64,000 nt of DNA, taken from Turbatrix aceti (Eukaryota > Nematoda > Chromadorea > Rhabditida > Panagrolaimidae). A model generated the notes under the pieces. It was not told the origin of the DNA. It saw nothing but the letters and a program-made list of their open reading frames with translations, and did not search any database. Below are positions 34,233 through 46,815 of the stretch, one piece after another. How positions within the stretch are numbered: position 1 is the first letter of the stretch; each line of letters opens with the position of its first letter. The position numbers and the translations under genes are program-made. Location: contig OZ017768.1 in NCBI GenBank assembly GCA_963969345.1, positions 7,402,718 to 7,466,717 on the forward strand, given 5' to 3'.

Positions 34233-35439
34233 CGGAACGGTAGCTGTTTCGTCTGTCAAAAGTGGGGTCCAAGGATTAGGTCATCCACCAATCCCTCTGT
34301 ATGCCTATTTTTTTCCGCTTCTGTAATTAACGATACTTTATACCAGGTGTGCCAGGCGGGAGGGAAGACATCACGACACGCAAGGACATGTCTGGCCACG
34401 AACAGCACGCATATAGGAAACAAGAAATCATCGTTTGTGAAATTTTAAATTAGTACACATTTGGTTACGTATTTACAAAGTATTATATAAAAAAAACGTT
34501 TTTTGAACGTATAAAATGTTAAAACTGTCGAATCATGAAACATTGAGGTCCAACAGGAATTAAATATGGCAAAACTGGGAACTGAGGTCCAAACATGCCA
34601 AAAGAGCACGTTCAAATTTTTTTGATGACAAAAAAGTGAATAAGGTCAAAAGCAAACGAACACGATTGCGTCACGTGCTCAAACAACAGGAAAACAAATT
34701 TCTATACGATGACGAAAAATTCGGAGCAAATTTTTTTCCGGATACAACATTTTTGGACAAAATTTGACACCCCTTTCCGGGAACAGGAAAAACAAGGATT
34801 CAGTTACAAACGACCAAAGATAAAGAAAAAAAGGCTTGTGAGAAGAAAGTTAGGAAGTTTGTCTCGCTCTACCAAAATGTTTTCCTTTCCTCTCCGTGAG
34901 ACTTTTAGCCGAACCACAAATCAAAACCGCATTTAGTAGTTCCAGAGTACAGTCAAGCGTGCGTTCTGTACTTTCCAATACGGCACGCACGCTCGGAAAG
35001 AATTCATCCCTCCCCCACCAGACTATCACTAACTGCACCATAATTCGGTTCTCACGGGTGCACAGAATATTTTGTGTTTTATGGTTTTTGACCCGGTAAC
35101 GAGACAAAAAAGATCAAATAAGGGCTTTGGTTTTTAAAAAACACAGCAAAGTTGTGCGATAATGAAAAGGGTGTTAATGACAATGACATTTTTTTTGGAA
35201 AAAACAGCGGTTTGTCTTCCTTCTGGACCGAACAATTGTGGATTAGGCAAAAAGCAGAACACAACAAAACAGCAGCACAGTCTGCGTCAAAACATTCCTC
35301 GGACCAGACTCACTCTCGGTCGGTCAACTTTTTTGACAGACCACCGGAAACATCGCGCGCTCCTTGTCATATCACGAAAGAGAGAAAGAAAAAAAAGAAA
35401 GAAAATGGTGTGACCCCAAAAATAGACAGCCTCCGGCTC

Positions 35440-35640
35440 TGACACGTGCAGCATGCAAGCGAGGCCCCCGGCACAGCTTCATGGCCCGGCTGCATGCTAT
35501 GCTGTGGTATCTCCAGTCAACCGGGCGTCTGTGCCGTTGTCGACCGACCGGTGCCCGTGACGTTCAGAAGCCAGGCGGTCATGCCAGAAGCAGGCCAGCT
35601 GCGTGGATATATTATATATAACATATTTTGTGTCAAACGA
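35440..35640 (-). promoter_or_regulatory. GC island next to a TATATATAATATAT stretch
   Basis: An abrupt GC-rich block of about 190 bases in AT-rich DNA, bordered on its right by TATATATAATATAT at about 35608-35621 (read on -). On the minus strand this looks like a TATA box with a GC-rich start region, about 1.2 kb upstream of the receptor's first coding exon. Its role as that promoter is speculation. Confidence 0.25.
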
Positions 35641-37782
35641 CCACCGTTAGACGCCAGCAGCCGAGAACGAACGCGGTTTTTAATCTTTTGTAAATATACA
35701 AAATTCATGACGACGACTATCATAAATATGTGTGTTGTCACGCCGAATTTCGTCCATTTTGTGCCGCTAACACATGCATGATAGGCATTATTTTGGGATT
35801 TTTGAACAGCAACTGGGATTTTTTTTGCAGATTCTGCAAATTTCAGGAACAAACACATCGCACCTAGGATTGGTTAATCGTTCACGTGAAGCACGTGGGC
35901 ACGTGGCTTGTTAGACTCTATTCAGGTTTTGACAAAAGACACAGTATTCAGATAGTGCGAAAGTCAGTCCGACAGTGACGTCAAGTTTGCATAAAAGAAA
36001 ATTATAATATAAAATTTAGTAAAAAAAAATTTTGTTGTAAAATCCATAAAAAATATAAAACAACATTTTTGAAAAAAATGAAAGAAAATACACAACGTAA
36101 ATTACGGTAAACGACAACGCGGATCTCAACTGGAAATTCTTCAAAAAAAATTTTTTTCTCGGGAATGCAAAAAAAAATGTGTTTCAAGTTTTTTTTTAAA
36201 ATCACGAAAAATCTCAAAAAGCAAAATCGTACAGCTAAGAACGCGCACCAGTGCGTGCAAACAAGCAAGCACATGTGGTCAAAAATTGACTTGTTTATAA
36301 ATGTATACAATACAAGCACACGGCAAACAATCTGGCGTGGCGGCGTGGCATTCGCACTACTCCGACATTTATCTCAATCAAATTCTTTTAGTCACAGCTG
36401 AGAATAAAAGACCACTGGGAAAACTATGAACAAAAACTTTGGGTACAGTGTTCTACGAATTATGCACCTGACATGTGCTCGCTCGTCGAATCTTTCTTCA
36501 AAGATTGTTATTCATCGGAGATTTATACAAAAATATTTGTTTGTTATTTTACGCGACATCTTTGCCCTTTACAGTTACAGTTATCTTGATTCCCTGCAAC
36601 CGATGCAGCACAAAACATCTGGGGCATTAGGAAAGTATAAACATTCTTCCTAATGCGTTCCAAGTTTTAACCAAGATTCAAAATAATTCCAAAAAAGACG
36701 GATCTGACAAAGGATAAAGTCAACAAAAAACATGCCACTAACGATGTTTCTGATTCCCGGAACAGAAGTCAGGCTTCAGAAGCTGCGCCAAATGGCACGA
36801 CAGACAAAAACAACCACTCACTGTTACTAGACATCGTAATCAAGGTAATTATGCCCCCTCAGAAATGCCAGCCACGGGGGATGATGGTGGTGGTGGCGGG
36901 TACAGAAGTTCCTCTACGTCAGCTTTGCATGTACTAAATTGTAAATTAAGCGTAAAAGTCAACAAGGACATAAAAAACCTTTTTTTTTAAATATCGTAAC
37001 TAATTACAGTACGATACTGTAAAAACTATTTCGAAAACAAAAATTATATTATATTAACTTACATACGACCATTTTTGTCCCTGGTTATTACGGTAGAATA
37101 CAACTTTGACACACTCGGGGGAGGGACACGTAATGGATTTCTAAAAAAAGCAGCATCTGGGATATAAATAGCAAAAAAAAAGGCTTGAAAACATATTTTT
37201 GCCAGCCCAACAGCATGGAGGTCCAAAAAAAACGAAAAGAAACGGAAGAAAAAAATGGTTTGAACGCTTCGAACAACAAAAAAAGCAGGCTGTCTGGGGC
37301 GTAATTTGCACAAAGCACGACGACGGAGACACGGGGTATATTTCGGTCCTTTCGGGGGCCTAAATTATTCAAATCCACATGCGTATACACCTTATGGACA
37401 AAAAAGTGACGCCAAGTTGGCGAGAAAAGAGAAAACGCCAATTTTGGAAGACAACAAAAAAATAGTACCAAAACAACGAAGACTACGAAAAAAAATGGCT
37501 TTTTGAAGTTTGGGAAGTTAATTTTTTGTTTTTTTTGTTTTTGACTTTGAACGCGGAAAGGAACGAACGGCAGTTGTTCTAACATTTTTTAGAATACGCA
37601 TAAAACTCCCCCGTCTCCTTTTAGGGATGTTTTTTTGAAACTGCTTGGAATGCTGTCAAATACACGATTTTTTTTGGAAAACAATTTTAAAAAATTCAAA
37701 TTTCTCTGAAAAATCATGCAGGCCAACGTCCCCCGACGTTGGCGTGGTGGCGGGAAGAGACATGCAATCTCAAGATCTGAAG

Positions 37783-37796
37783 CCCCCCCCCCCCCC
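37783..37796. repeat. Poly-C tract, 14 bases
   Basis: Uninterrupted C14 in AT-rich DNA; a second, C13, lies at 44779-44791. Such tracts can form G-quadruplexes on the other strand. Confidence 0.9.
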
Positions 37797-38093
37797 TCAT
37801 TTTTGCCCGGGAACCCACGGCACGCAAAACACTTGTCGAGGCGGAGTTCGTCGTCGTCAAAGTACGGACGACCATGGTATAACGCCGGCTGCGACGAGGG
37901 TGGCCCAACGCTCAGGTTACCTCACAGACCTACATACTCAGGTAAAGGTTCGGTGACTCTCTATTTTTTATGTAATGAAAACGGTGTAATGAATTACATT
38001 AAAAATACATTTTGAACAACAATTCCGCATGTTGATGACAAAACACGTACAAAAAAAATAGTGTTAATCTTATTCAAGGTCGAAGGAAATTAA

Positions 38094-39103
38094 GAGGCAG
38101 TCTGCGACAATTTTTACCAATAAGGGGAGAAGTTCGACACAGCAGTTTTTACACTTTTAAATGTTTTGAGTCAAAGTTGTAGAGGACCCTGAGGGCAGTT
38201 TATATCCGCGGTATTACATTTTTTTTAAATCGGATTCTGGAGATTTGGCTTCAGATGTGTTTTTCATAAAATCCGATGGCCCGCACGTCGTTTCTGTCGA
38301 AACTGTCTAAACATTTGATTAGGGGGGTTTCAGGGGGCAAGGAATACGATGGCGTACTCAAATCTTTAAAAAAACAACTGCAGGTATTTTTTATTGAATT
38401 TTGGGGTCACAAAATCGGCTGCCATATCTTTATTTTGCAAAATGGACCATATAAACCATACCCTATCTGAAAGCCCGTTTTTTTTGCGTCGAATAAGCTC
38501 TTCAGAAAAAAAACGTAGATTTCCCCCCGCCTTCTAGATCTTGATTTGTAGGCAAAACGACAAAAAACGCTCTTTTTTGTGCTTGTGCGCGTGCGTGCGC
38601 GCGCGCGTGCGCACTCGCTGCGAGACTACTTTAGGGGGTTTTTTGGTCGTTTTGACTACAAATCGAGATCTAGAAGGCGGGGGGAAATCTACGTTTTTTT
38701 TCTGAAGAGCTTATTCGACGCAGAAAAAAACGGGCTTTCAGATAGGGTATGGATTATATGGTCCATTTTGCAAAATAAAGATATGGCAGCCAATTTTGTG
38801 ACCTCAAAATTCAATAAAAAATACTTGCAGTTGTTTTTTTTTAATTTTGAGTACGCCATCGTATTCCTTGTCCTCTGAAACCCCCCTTAACAAATTTTTA
38901 GACAGTTTCGACTAAAACGACAAACGCTTCATCGGATTTTATAAAAAACACATCTGAAGTCAAATCTCCAGAATCCGATTTTTTAAAAATGTAATACCGC
39001 GGATATAAACTGCCCTCAGGGTCCTCTACAACTTTGACTCAAAACATTTGAAAGTGTAAAAACTGCTGTGTCGTCCGATGTAAATTGGCTCGCAGACTGC
39101 CTC
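38094..39103. mobile_element. TTAA-flanked foldback element, 1.0 kb
   Basis: Arms of about 490 bases. The left end GAGGCAGTCTGCGA and right end TCGCAGACTGCCTC are inverted repeats, each bordered by TTAA (38090-38093 and 39104-39107). Inner paired blocks include CCTGAGGGCAGTTTATATCC and GGATATAAACTGCCCTCAGG. The tip is CGTGCGTGCGCGCGCGCGTG near 38590. TTAA duplication is a piggyBac hallmark; no transposase is present. Confidence 0.88.
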
Positions 39104-40235
39104 TTAAATACATACACATTTAATAATAAATATTTGTTTCCTTCACACCAAACCTTGACGGCAAGGCCTACGCGCATTCTCTACAGATGAATCAACAAGG
39201 GTTGGTCAAGCGGTGAAGATTTCCAAGAGTCTTTACCGTGCCCTGAGTAATCGAAACAAAATATAACCACGGTTCTAAAAAAAGTAAGCAGCGCCAGAAT
39301 TAGCCAAATCACAAAAAAATAAATGTCTGCACGTCAAAAAATTCTAAAAGAAGCTGCCTTAGCCAGGATTTGAAACTTTGACCTCCCGTGGCCGGAGCTG
39401 GGGTAAAAACGGATTCTTAACCTCTGAACTATAGAAACGAGGGGGTTATGAATACAAAAAGTGCAACAAAAGAGCGCGTAGAATCCAAAGGTACAACATT
39501 CTTTTTTTGCAGATTGCAGTCAGTACGGAGAACTCTAATATAAAAAAGTTCAGTCCCAAAAAAAAGTTTATTGGTCCTAAAAAAATTAAGCTCGCTAATA
39601 CTAAGCTTTTAACGAACAAGTTCCTAACACACCTTTGAGCATGTTGCACGTACATAAATACAACAATTTTGGTTTTTAAAAGTGCTTTCTGCAGCCAAAA
39701 TGACTAACAACAAAAAAAATGGGAGACATGGTCAACGTGGACCGGAAGCGCAAAGTAAGAAAGATAATCTTTCACATTAAAGAACAAAAGAACATGCATA
39801 AATAAATAAAAGTGTGAAAAACCCGATAGAGCTAAGATTAATACTGCTACTCGCATCAGACAAAGTATTATTTTTTAATAAAAAAACAGGTAAGTAAAAA
39901 AGATTATTTTTGTGAAAAGCAGTTGATAAGACCCAAAAAAAGAATTCGGAGGTAGTCGGGCGGAAAATCAGAAATCCTATCCACCCCCTAAGCCAAGGTC
40001 GGCCTCTGAGTACGAAGAATTCTGTTCTGTTACCTGAAAATTAAAAAAAAAAAGTTAACGTCATAAATATACATAGTAATTATTTTGTAGTACAGGTAAA
40101 AAAAACAAGAAGACGGTAATCAAACAAACTTGCTGGCGTGATGAAGAGGAAACAAATTTTGGATTCTATGAACAGAAAAAATCAAAATAAAGATGACTTT
40201 TGTTGTATCCGCGGCGTAAGGCAAAAGAGGAAGAC
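39104..40235. other. Desert segment with a tRNA-like remnant
   Basis: Only the tRNA-like sequence at 39362-39437 stands out; no gene supported. Confidence 0.4.
39362..39437 (-). other. tRNA-derived remnant
   Basis: On the minus strand it has an A-box-like TAGTTCAGAGGTTAAGAA, and downstream GTTTCAAATCCTGG (B-box-like). The anticodon region is expanded and the acceptor ends do not pair. Probably a tRNA pseudogene or SINE head. Confidence 0.35.
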
Positions 40236-40592
40236 AAAGAAGTGTTGCAACCCGCGCTCCAACCTTTGGCGCGAGGGGCCAGCCGCGCGAGCTAGCAAGT
40301 CGTTAGACAAATGACTTGCGCCCGCGGACGCGATCAACACCTTGTTCCCTCTCTTTGTCTATCTCCCTGCCACAGTATCCGGAAGCAAACAACGCCCCAT
40401 TAGCATCTTTATATAAGAGCCTAAGACACGGGGTTTCACCAACCACTGTCTAGGGCCAAGTCCCCCGGTTGCTTGTTGTAATTTGTGTGATTTTGCTGAA
40501 TAAATTTGATTGTTGTATTGTGATATTGTGATTGTTGGTATTGTTGTTAGAGGAGTTAAGTAGGGAGCCTTAGAGAGGAACCGGGTACACAT
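40236..40592 (+). mobile_element. Solo-LTR-like block
   Basis: An isolated GC-rich block starting TGTTGCAACCCGCG and ending near GGGTACACA. Inside are, in order, a TATA box (TTTATATAAGAG at about 40409), a probable start region, AATAAA (about 40499) some 90 bases later, and then a T/G-rich stretch (TTGTATTGTGATATTGTG). This is the U3-R-U5 plan of a retroelement LTR. No internal coding region, primer site or clear 5-base duplication was found, so it would be a solo LTR. Alternative: an ordinary promoter of an unknown short transcript. Confidence 0.45.
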
Positions 40593-43500
40593 TAACTTTT
40601 AATAAAAACAAAAAAATAAAAAATATTATATTAATTCGACCAAAAAAATGATAACATTCAGAATATGCTTGTTTTTTTGTTTTCAAAAATTATCCAAGTT
40701 AGGACGATTGTGACGAACCAACCGACATCAAATCCTACCGTAACCCCACCCCTTTTTGCCTACCACAACATGCTGTCAGAGACAATCCTTTCCAAGTACA
40801 ATGAAGAAATCTGTTTTTTTTATCCTGCTGCCACAGTCGTCGCTGCTGCAGTTGCCGATGATGAGGATGATGCGCTCTGCAACGTCTTCAAAACTATACT
40901 AACCAACAATTATGCCCACGACCGGCCGGATAACACGATAAACACGAACCAGCCACCACCCCGGAGGCGGAGGGAACTCGTCATCGTAATTAACATAATT
41001 AGAGTACCACGGACAACAACGTTAATTTCGACTACGCATTTGTTAGATACATGTTCCATAACTTTTTGTAGTACATAAAAAGAAAAAAAAATAGGAAAGT
41101 CATTAGCATAGGATGACGCGTATCGGCCGTCGTTGGCCTCTGCATTCATCCTGCAGGTGGTGGTGAATAGGAATGAATCTTTTGAATGCTTTAATACACC
41201 GGGACGAGATTAAGCATCGGTTGGCAACTATAGGATGCTAATGGTTGGAGCGGGGGAATTCAGCCAGGTGAAACAAAACAGAGAACACTGTTTAAAAAAC
41301 AACGGTAAAATATGTAAGCCAAGTTTTGTAATTTCCACAAAAATGGTATTATAAAAAGAAAAATTTGGAAAAAAATAGAATTAATTTTTTTAGAACGCGT
41401 CACCGAATTAAATATGATTTGGGTTCAAATCCCGTTAAAAACCAAATTTTTTACGTGCTTTAAATGATCAACTTTTGTACCTGTAATTACCAAAGCTTGC
41501 ACCATTGATACAAAAAAAACAAAAAATGCGCGTTCAAAAAAAAAATTAAACGTATTTTCGAATAATCAGGTTTGGCTGAAGTTCAAATCTGTCCAGGTGA
41601 TGCTCTAAAAATGTGAACTGACCAACTTTTGTAGTTACCACCGAGAAAATCTGTACTATTAAGACACCAATAATTTTTTTAACAGGAATTAAAAAAATGA
41701 AAGGATCAGTCAAAATCCTTCCATTAATAAAAAAGGCTTTGTACCAAAAAAAATGCAAAATGAAATCCATAATCCTCAGGAAGTATCTTCAAACGGAAAT
41801 TATTATATAATGTTATAATAAATAAAAAATCTTTTTTAATCCATACTGAAGACCACAACTGTCGAAAAAAATTATTGAATTACAACCAAAGCAGACGACC
41901 ACAAAATTTGCCGCATATTTTTGAAATTAGTTGTACCTACCGTACTGCTCGCCTCAGACGCCTCAGGGCAGGGTGATGTCAAGAATTTGGTCGAGTGCAT
42001 ATTTTTTTATGTTTTTGAGATCCGCTGACCACCACTAAAAGCAGCAGCCGGCAAAATGATAGCAGCGTGTAAAAAGTCGATCCACAACAACATTTTCGCA
42101 AATTTTTGAAAAAAACGAACGTAAACGTAATTTTGTAATGCATCCATCTTCCATCTTTGTTATCAGAAACCAAAAAATGTTCTGAAATCAGAAACCAAAA
42201 AATTTGGGTGGCATAAAGTATCCTGTTTTTGCAAAAAATGCACGCCAAATTTATTATAATGCGCATAATTCTGCAACCGTGCTACGTCACACCTGCAGGC
42301 TACACGGAGGGTAACAGGAATGTATAAGATAATTTATTTTTTTCATACAAACACAAGCACTTTGTCCTCATCAAGGTAAGTCTTTTGAAGGAAATCTTGC
42401 ATTAGTAAGTTCAGGATGTTTACTCATGCCAGAAAAACAAGTGTGTTTTTGTTCACAGGTTGTTTTGAGCGGATTTCTACACACATACAATTTTGCACCG
42501 AAGAAAATAAATAAATACATAAAAGTTGTTGCAAATGTTGGAAATAAAAAATAAAAAATTTTTAGGAACAAATTGGGAATTGTTTTACGAAAAAAAATAT
42601 ATTTTAGGTTTCTGGTCGAATTTGTATACTCTGAAAGTACGCTCATGTACATACATAAAAACAAACATCAACAAACTCCAAAAAATTTTTAGCGCACAAA
42701 TTTCTTTCATTAGCCAACATCCAACAAGTCAAAGAGAAACACCCGGCTTCTACCTAAAATAGAAAATTGAGAGAGAACGAACCTAACAGGCCCCGCGTGT
42801 CCAAAAATATACAGCATAAAGCATCGTATAAATGCAACCATCGTCGAACATAAATGTCAGATATAACGTAAGACAGACTCGGATTGGGTATTCAGACGCA
42901 GGTTTTTATGCTTGCGAGCAGATGCAGATGCAGATGCATCAACCGGTCGTGTGCTGGTTGCATTTTTGACTGATGAGCGTATATGACATGACCTCTCGTC
43001 TTTCAGCCAAAAAAAAAAAGTGAAAAAAACGAAGCGAACACGGTTTTTTAGAGGTCGTCGGGGTCTGGTTGCGAACAAACACGCGTGCATCTGACATCTG
43101 GCACGAACAGATTCTGTCTTCTGCAAGCTGAAAATCCAGAGAGACAGAATACACAACTTTTCCAAAAAATAAAAAAAAATACGGGATTCTGGGTAGTAAA
43201 CATGAGCAAAAAACAGAAAACGCAGAAAATGAAAAAACAAAGGAATACTGTAAATATGTATATAGTTTTCCACTTGAGACCTAAAATATTTGATAAACCG
43301 ATATTTTTTTAGAACTTCTGGAAAACAACGCCTAAGCATTTCTTTGAAAAGTTCAGCGACCAAATCAAAGAAAAAAATATTCCAGGTGCTGGTGTCCGTG
43401 ACTTTCACCAGGTATAATAAATAGCCAGAGTACAACTACCCGAGCGTGTTAATAGCCAGGGGCGCGTAAAGTTCACCCACAACTAAATAATCAAGTTATC

Positions 43501-44869
43501 CCAATTTAACTAAGTTAATCAACGTGCGCAGGCCTCATTCGGAAATAATCCACCTCTTGCCTGGTGCAAATTAGATTTGCATACTATTTTAGTGACTTTT
43601 AGCCACCAACATCGAAGAACAAGCCAAATATGAAAGATTGTTTACTGGAGACTTAATCTAAAGTTGGTAGCAAAAAAATATACCAAAACTGCGACTAAAA
43701 AATTCTGCAGAGCTAGAAAAATTGTAAGAAAGTGGACAACCACTTCGCAGTCCCCCCAGCTATATATTCTCTTGTTTGAGACAAAAAATACACGAACGCC
43801 CCATATTTTACGGCCTCTCTGGTCCTAAACAGCCTGACATCACGAAAAACTGTCCGCGTGAGAGTGATACATGCACATCACCTGGCAAGTCATAAATTAG
43901 AGTGTCTGGGAGTAGGGGAAACCATAATTCTTTCATACTGTGCTGCTGGGAGTTCTTGAGGGCAGTTGAAACTCATGCAATGCATGATGCATCGTTTTTG
44001 GTTTTTGGGTGACGGAACGACTTCAAAGAGGCCAAATGGCTTTCTGGGGAGGATTTAGGGCTGGAGGAAGAGAAACATTTCAAACGGCTGTCAAAGGATC
44101 AGGCGTCTCACATGAATGTCGTTTTTAAAAAAAATCGAAACTCAAGAATTGACTCGACGTCAGGGATTCAATGCTTACGCGATGAGCCAGCAGCCACAAA
44201 TGCCTGTCATAAACATGATCTTTTACTAAAACTACAATTTTTTTGTTTTTTTAGGCCCGGTGACAGGGGCGCCAAAAAAGAGCAGACTAAAGTGCGTTCT
44301 GAAAAAAATGACCTGCAGGTGTACGCGTCATTTGAAATTTTTTGCATGTCCCGATGACTTGCAAAACATGATGACGGATGGGCTCGGCATTTTTGCAAAC
44401 AAAAAATATTTTTTTTCTGGACAATCATCAAAGGTGTGACATTTGCAGGTTTAACATTTTTTTGAGCTCATCGGGTCTAAAAAATTTCAAAATGTTTCTA
44501 ACTGTGTCAATCGCGAACAAAAAATTGAAACTTTTCTGTTTGAAAACACCAAGCTGCCAAACAGAGCATAAATGTTTTGAATCCCCGTTTGGTCGATGTT
44601 TCACGTGATTGGAACTGATTACCCCTTAATGGCATATTTTTGCCTTTGCCGTAAACAACTTCTGTTTTGTAGTAACGTGGTTCGTCAAAACATCCCGCAT
44701 GAAACTTTTTTTTTTGCGCGACTGACCAGTCATCAAGGGACACGTGTTCTCGGAGAAGGCTAAAAAAAGGCTACAGTACCCCCCCCCCCCCAAGTCATCA
44801 GTCAACAGAGGCTACAGCTGTTGATTTGGCTTTATGCAATGTTATCAAAATTTCAGGATTGGTATCGAG
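40593..44869. other. Desert segment
   Basis: AT-rich, A-runs on +, no gene supported. The longest open frame (40665-41078) has no family features. A lone B-box-like GGTTCAAATCC at about 41423 and the C13 tract at 44779 are the only signals. Confidence 0.45.
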
Positions 44870-44955
44870 CAGAGTTGTCGACCGAGCCTTGCATTCGAGC
44901 CGAACAGTTCGCTCGAATGCTCGGCTCGGAAATTTTAGCTCGGTTGACAACTCTG
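44870..44955. mobile_element. Tiny hAT-type MITE, 86 bp, exact 8-bp duplication
   Basis: Ends CAGAGTTGTCGACCGAGC and GCTCGGTTGACAACTCTG are inverted repeats; the interior pairs GCATTCGAGCCGA and TCGCTCGAATGC. Flanking GTATCGAG is present on both sides (44862-44869 and 44956-44963). The GAGCCGAGC-rich stretch near 17700 is a decayed relative. Confidence 0.88.
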
Positions 44956-45255
44956 GTATCGAGATTACCTGAACAGTGCACTATTTATCATGCCATCATA
45001 CTCTTGGCCACGAGCCCATAGTAAACCTGACGTGGAGCATTTTCGGCTCAAGGGTAACCAAGCATAGCTCGTCAAACTCGTAAAAACAAACAAATAAATA
45101 ATATTTAGAACGCCAAGTTGTATAACATTAAAAAACAACGCACCGACCAACTAACATAAGACAACTTGGAGATTATTTTGGGTGCTAATGTGAGCTGAGT
45201 GAGCGCGTGCGCATTTTATCATCCGTGTATAGTTTGCCCTCCGGCTAGAGACCTA

Positions 45256-46813
45256 CAGTAGTGGCCAAAAGTTTATGACATTGATGCTTTTTCGCTGCTA
45301 CCTGAGTCAAAAGCGTGCGATCCGGTTCAAATTTTTTTTCAAAAAAGTATGCTAGTACACTGTTAAAATAAGCCACTTACTGTCCTTGGGCACAGTATAT
45401 TGGTTACCGTAACGGACGATGACAATTTTCCTCAAAAGTCATTATTTTGTAATCAGTTCAGTTTTAATTTTTTATTACTAGGTAAAACGCTCTGTTATGC
45501 TTCTTAGTTATTATTTTGTGTTTCCAAAGTGTTTAGAAGAAAGATTGTTCAAAGACCGCTCATGAACAGCGTTTGGGATCCCTCGAAAAGGGTCGCCAAC
45601 GAAGGGTACTGCGCGCATACGCGCGGGTCAGTTTAGCGTCGCAAATATGGCCGGCAATTGAACAGTAAAAATCTGCAACGTTCAAAAAAGTTCAACCGTG
45701 GACTGAGATGAGTAAAAATATTAGTTTGGGGCAGATTGCAAAAAAAATTCATATTCAAAGGTCGTCGGTCATGTCTTCGATATTGTACCCCAACATCATT
45801 TGCCTTACGAAAAACCCGGGATTGAACGGGTACTGACGTGTATCGGGTAGAATATGTTTGATAAGACTATGCGCAATCTAATCAAGCTCTATATTGCTAT
45901 ACGCAACCCTCCAGTCTCTTGGAATTTTGCTTGACAAATAAACATAGCATTTCGGAAATCTCATCATAGTACAAACAAATTGCACTGGGGTCCATATTGT
46001 GTTAAATTTGTTTTTACATGCTTTATTTAACCGATGTATGTTATTTTGAAGCTTTTTGTTTTTTTTACTCAGGTTCTGTGAGAATTCGGTATCGTTCATA
46101 CAACACGAATTTCACAAATCGTTATAAGTGAATGTTAGGCAGAATTCCAAGAGACTGGAAGGTTGCATATGGCAATATATAGCTTGATTGGACTGCCTAC
46201 GGTCTTGGCAAACATATTCTAAGCGATACACGTCAGTACCCACTCAATCCCGGGTTTTTCGTAAAACAAATGATGTTGAGGTCTAACACCGAAGACATGA
46301 CCGACGACCTTTGGAGATGAATTTCTTTTACCATTTGCCCCAAACTAATATTTTTACTCATCTCAGTCCACGGTTGAACTTTTTTGAACGTTGCAGATTT
46401 TTACTGTTCAATTGCCGGCCATATTTGCGACGCTAAACTGACCCGCGCGTATGCGCGCAGTACCCTTCGTTGGCGACCCTTTTCGAGGGATCCCAAACGC
46501 TGTTCATGAGCGGTCTTTGAACAATCTTTCTTCTAAACACTTTGGAAACACAAAATAATAACTAAGAAGCATAACAGAGCGTTTTACCTAGTAATAAAAA
46601 ATTAAAACTGAACTGATTACAAAATAATGACTTTTGAGGAAAATTGTCATCGCCCGTTACAGTAATCAATATACTGTGTTTCAGGACAGTAAGTGGCTTA
46701 TTTTAACAGTGTACTAGCATACTTTTTTGAAAAAAAATTTGAACCGGATCGCATGCTTTTGACTCAGGTAGCAACGAAAAAACATCAATGTCATAAACTT
46801 TTGGCCACTACTG
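45256..46813. mobile_element. Tc1/mariner-type foldback, 1.56 kb
   Basis: Ends CAGTAGTGGCCAAAAGTTTA and TAAACTTTTGGCCACTACTG are inverted and bordered by TA on both sides (45254-45255, 46814-46815). The GTGGCCAAAAGTTT motif is typical of Tc1-like ends. Arms of about 650 bases are highly similar (for example GCGTTTGGGATCCCTCGAAA and its complement). The central 200 bases (about 45925-46140) are unique and encode nothing recognisable. Confidence 0.9.
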
Positions 46814-46815
46814 TA

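Larger units (their letters stand above)
34326..38093. other. Start of the AT-rich gene desert
   Basis: No gene supported. It holds a GC-rich island at about 35440-35625 and a poly-C tract at 37783-37796. + strand runs are mainly A. Confidence 0.5.

Noticed and set aside
40665..41078. 137-codon open frame on +
   Set aside because: No ATG context, no domain, low-complexity Thr/Asn/Arg; lies in the desert next to the LTR-like block.
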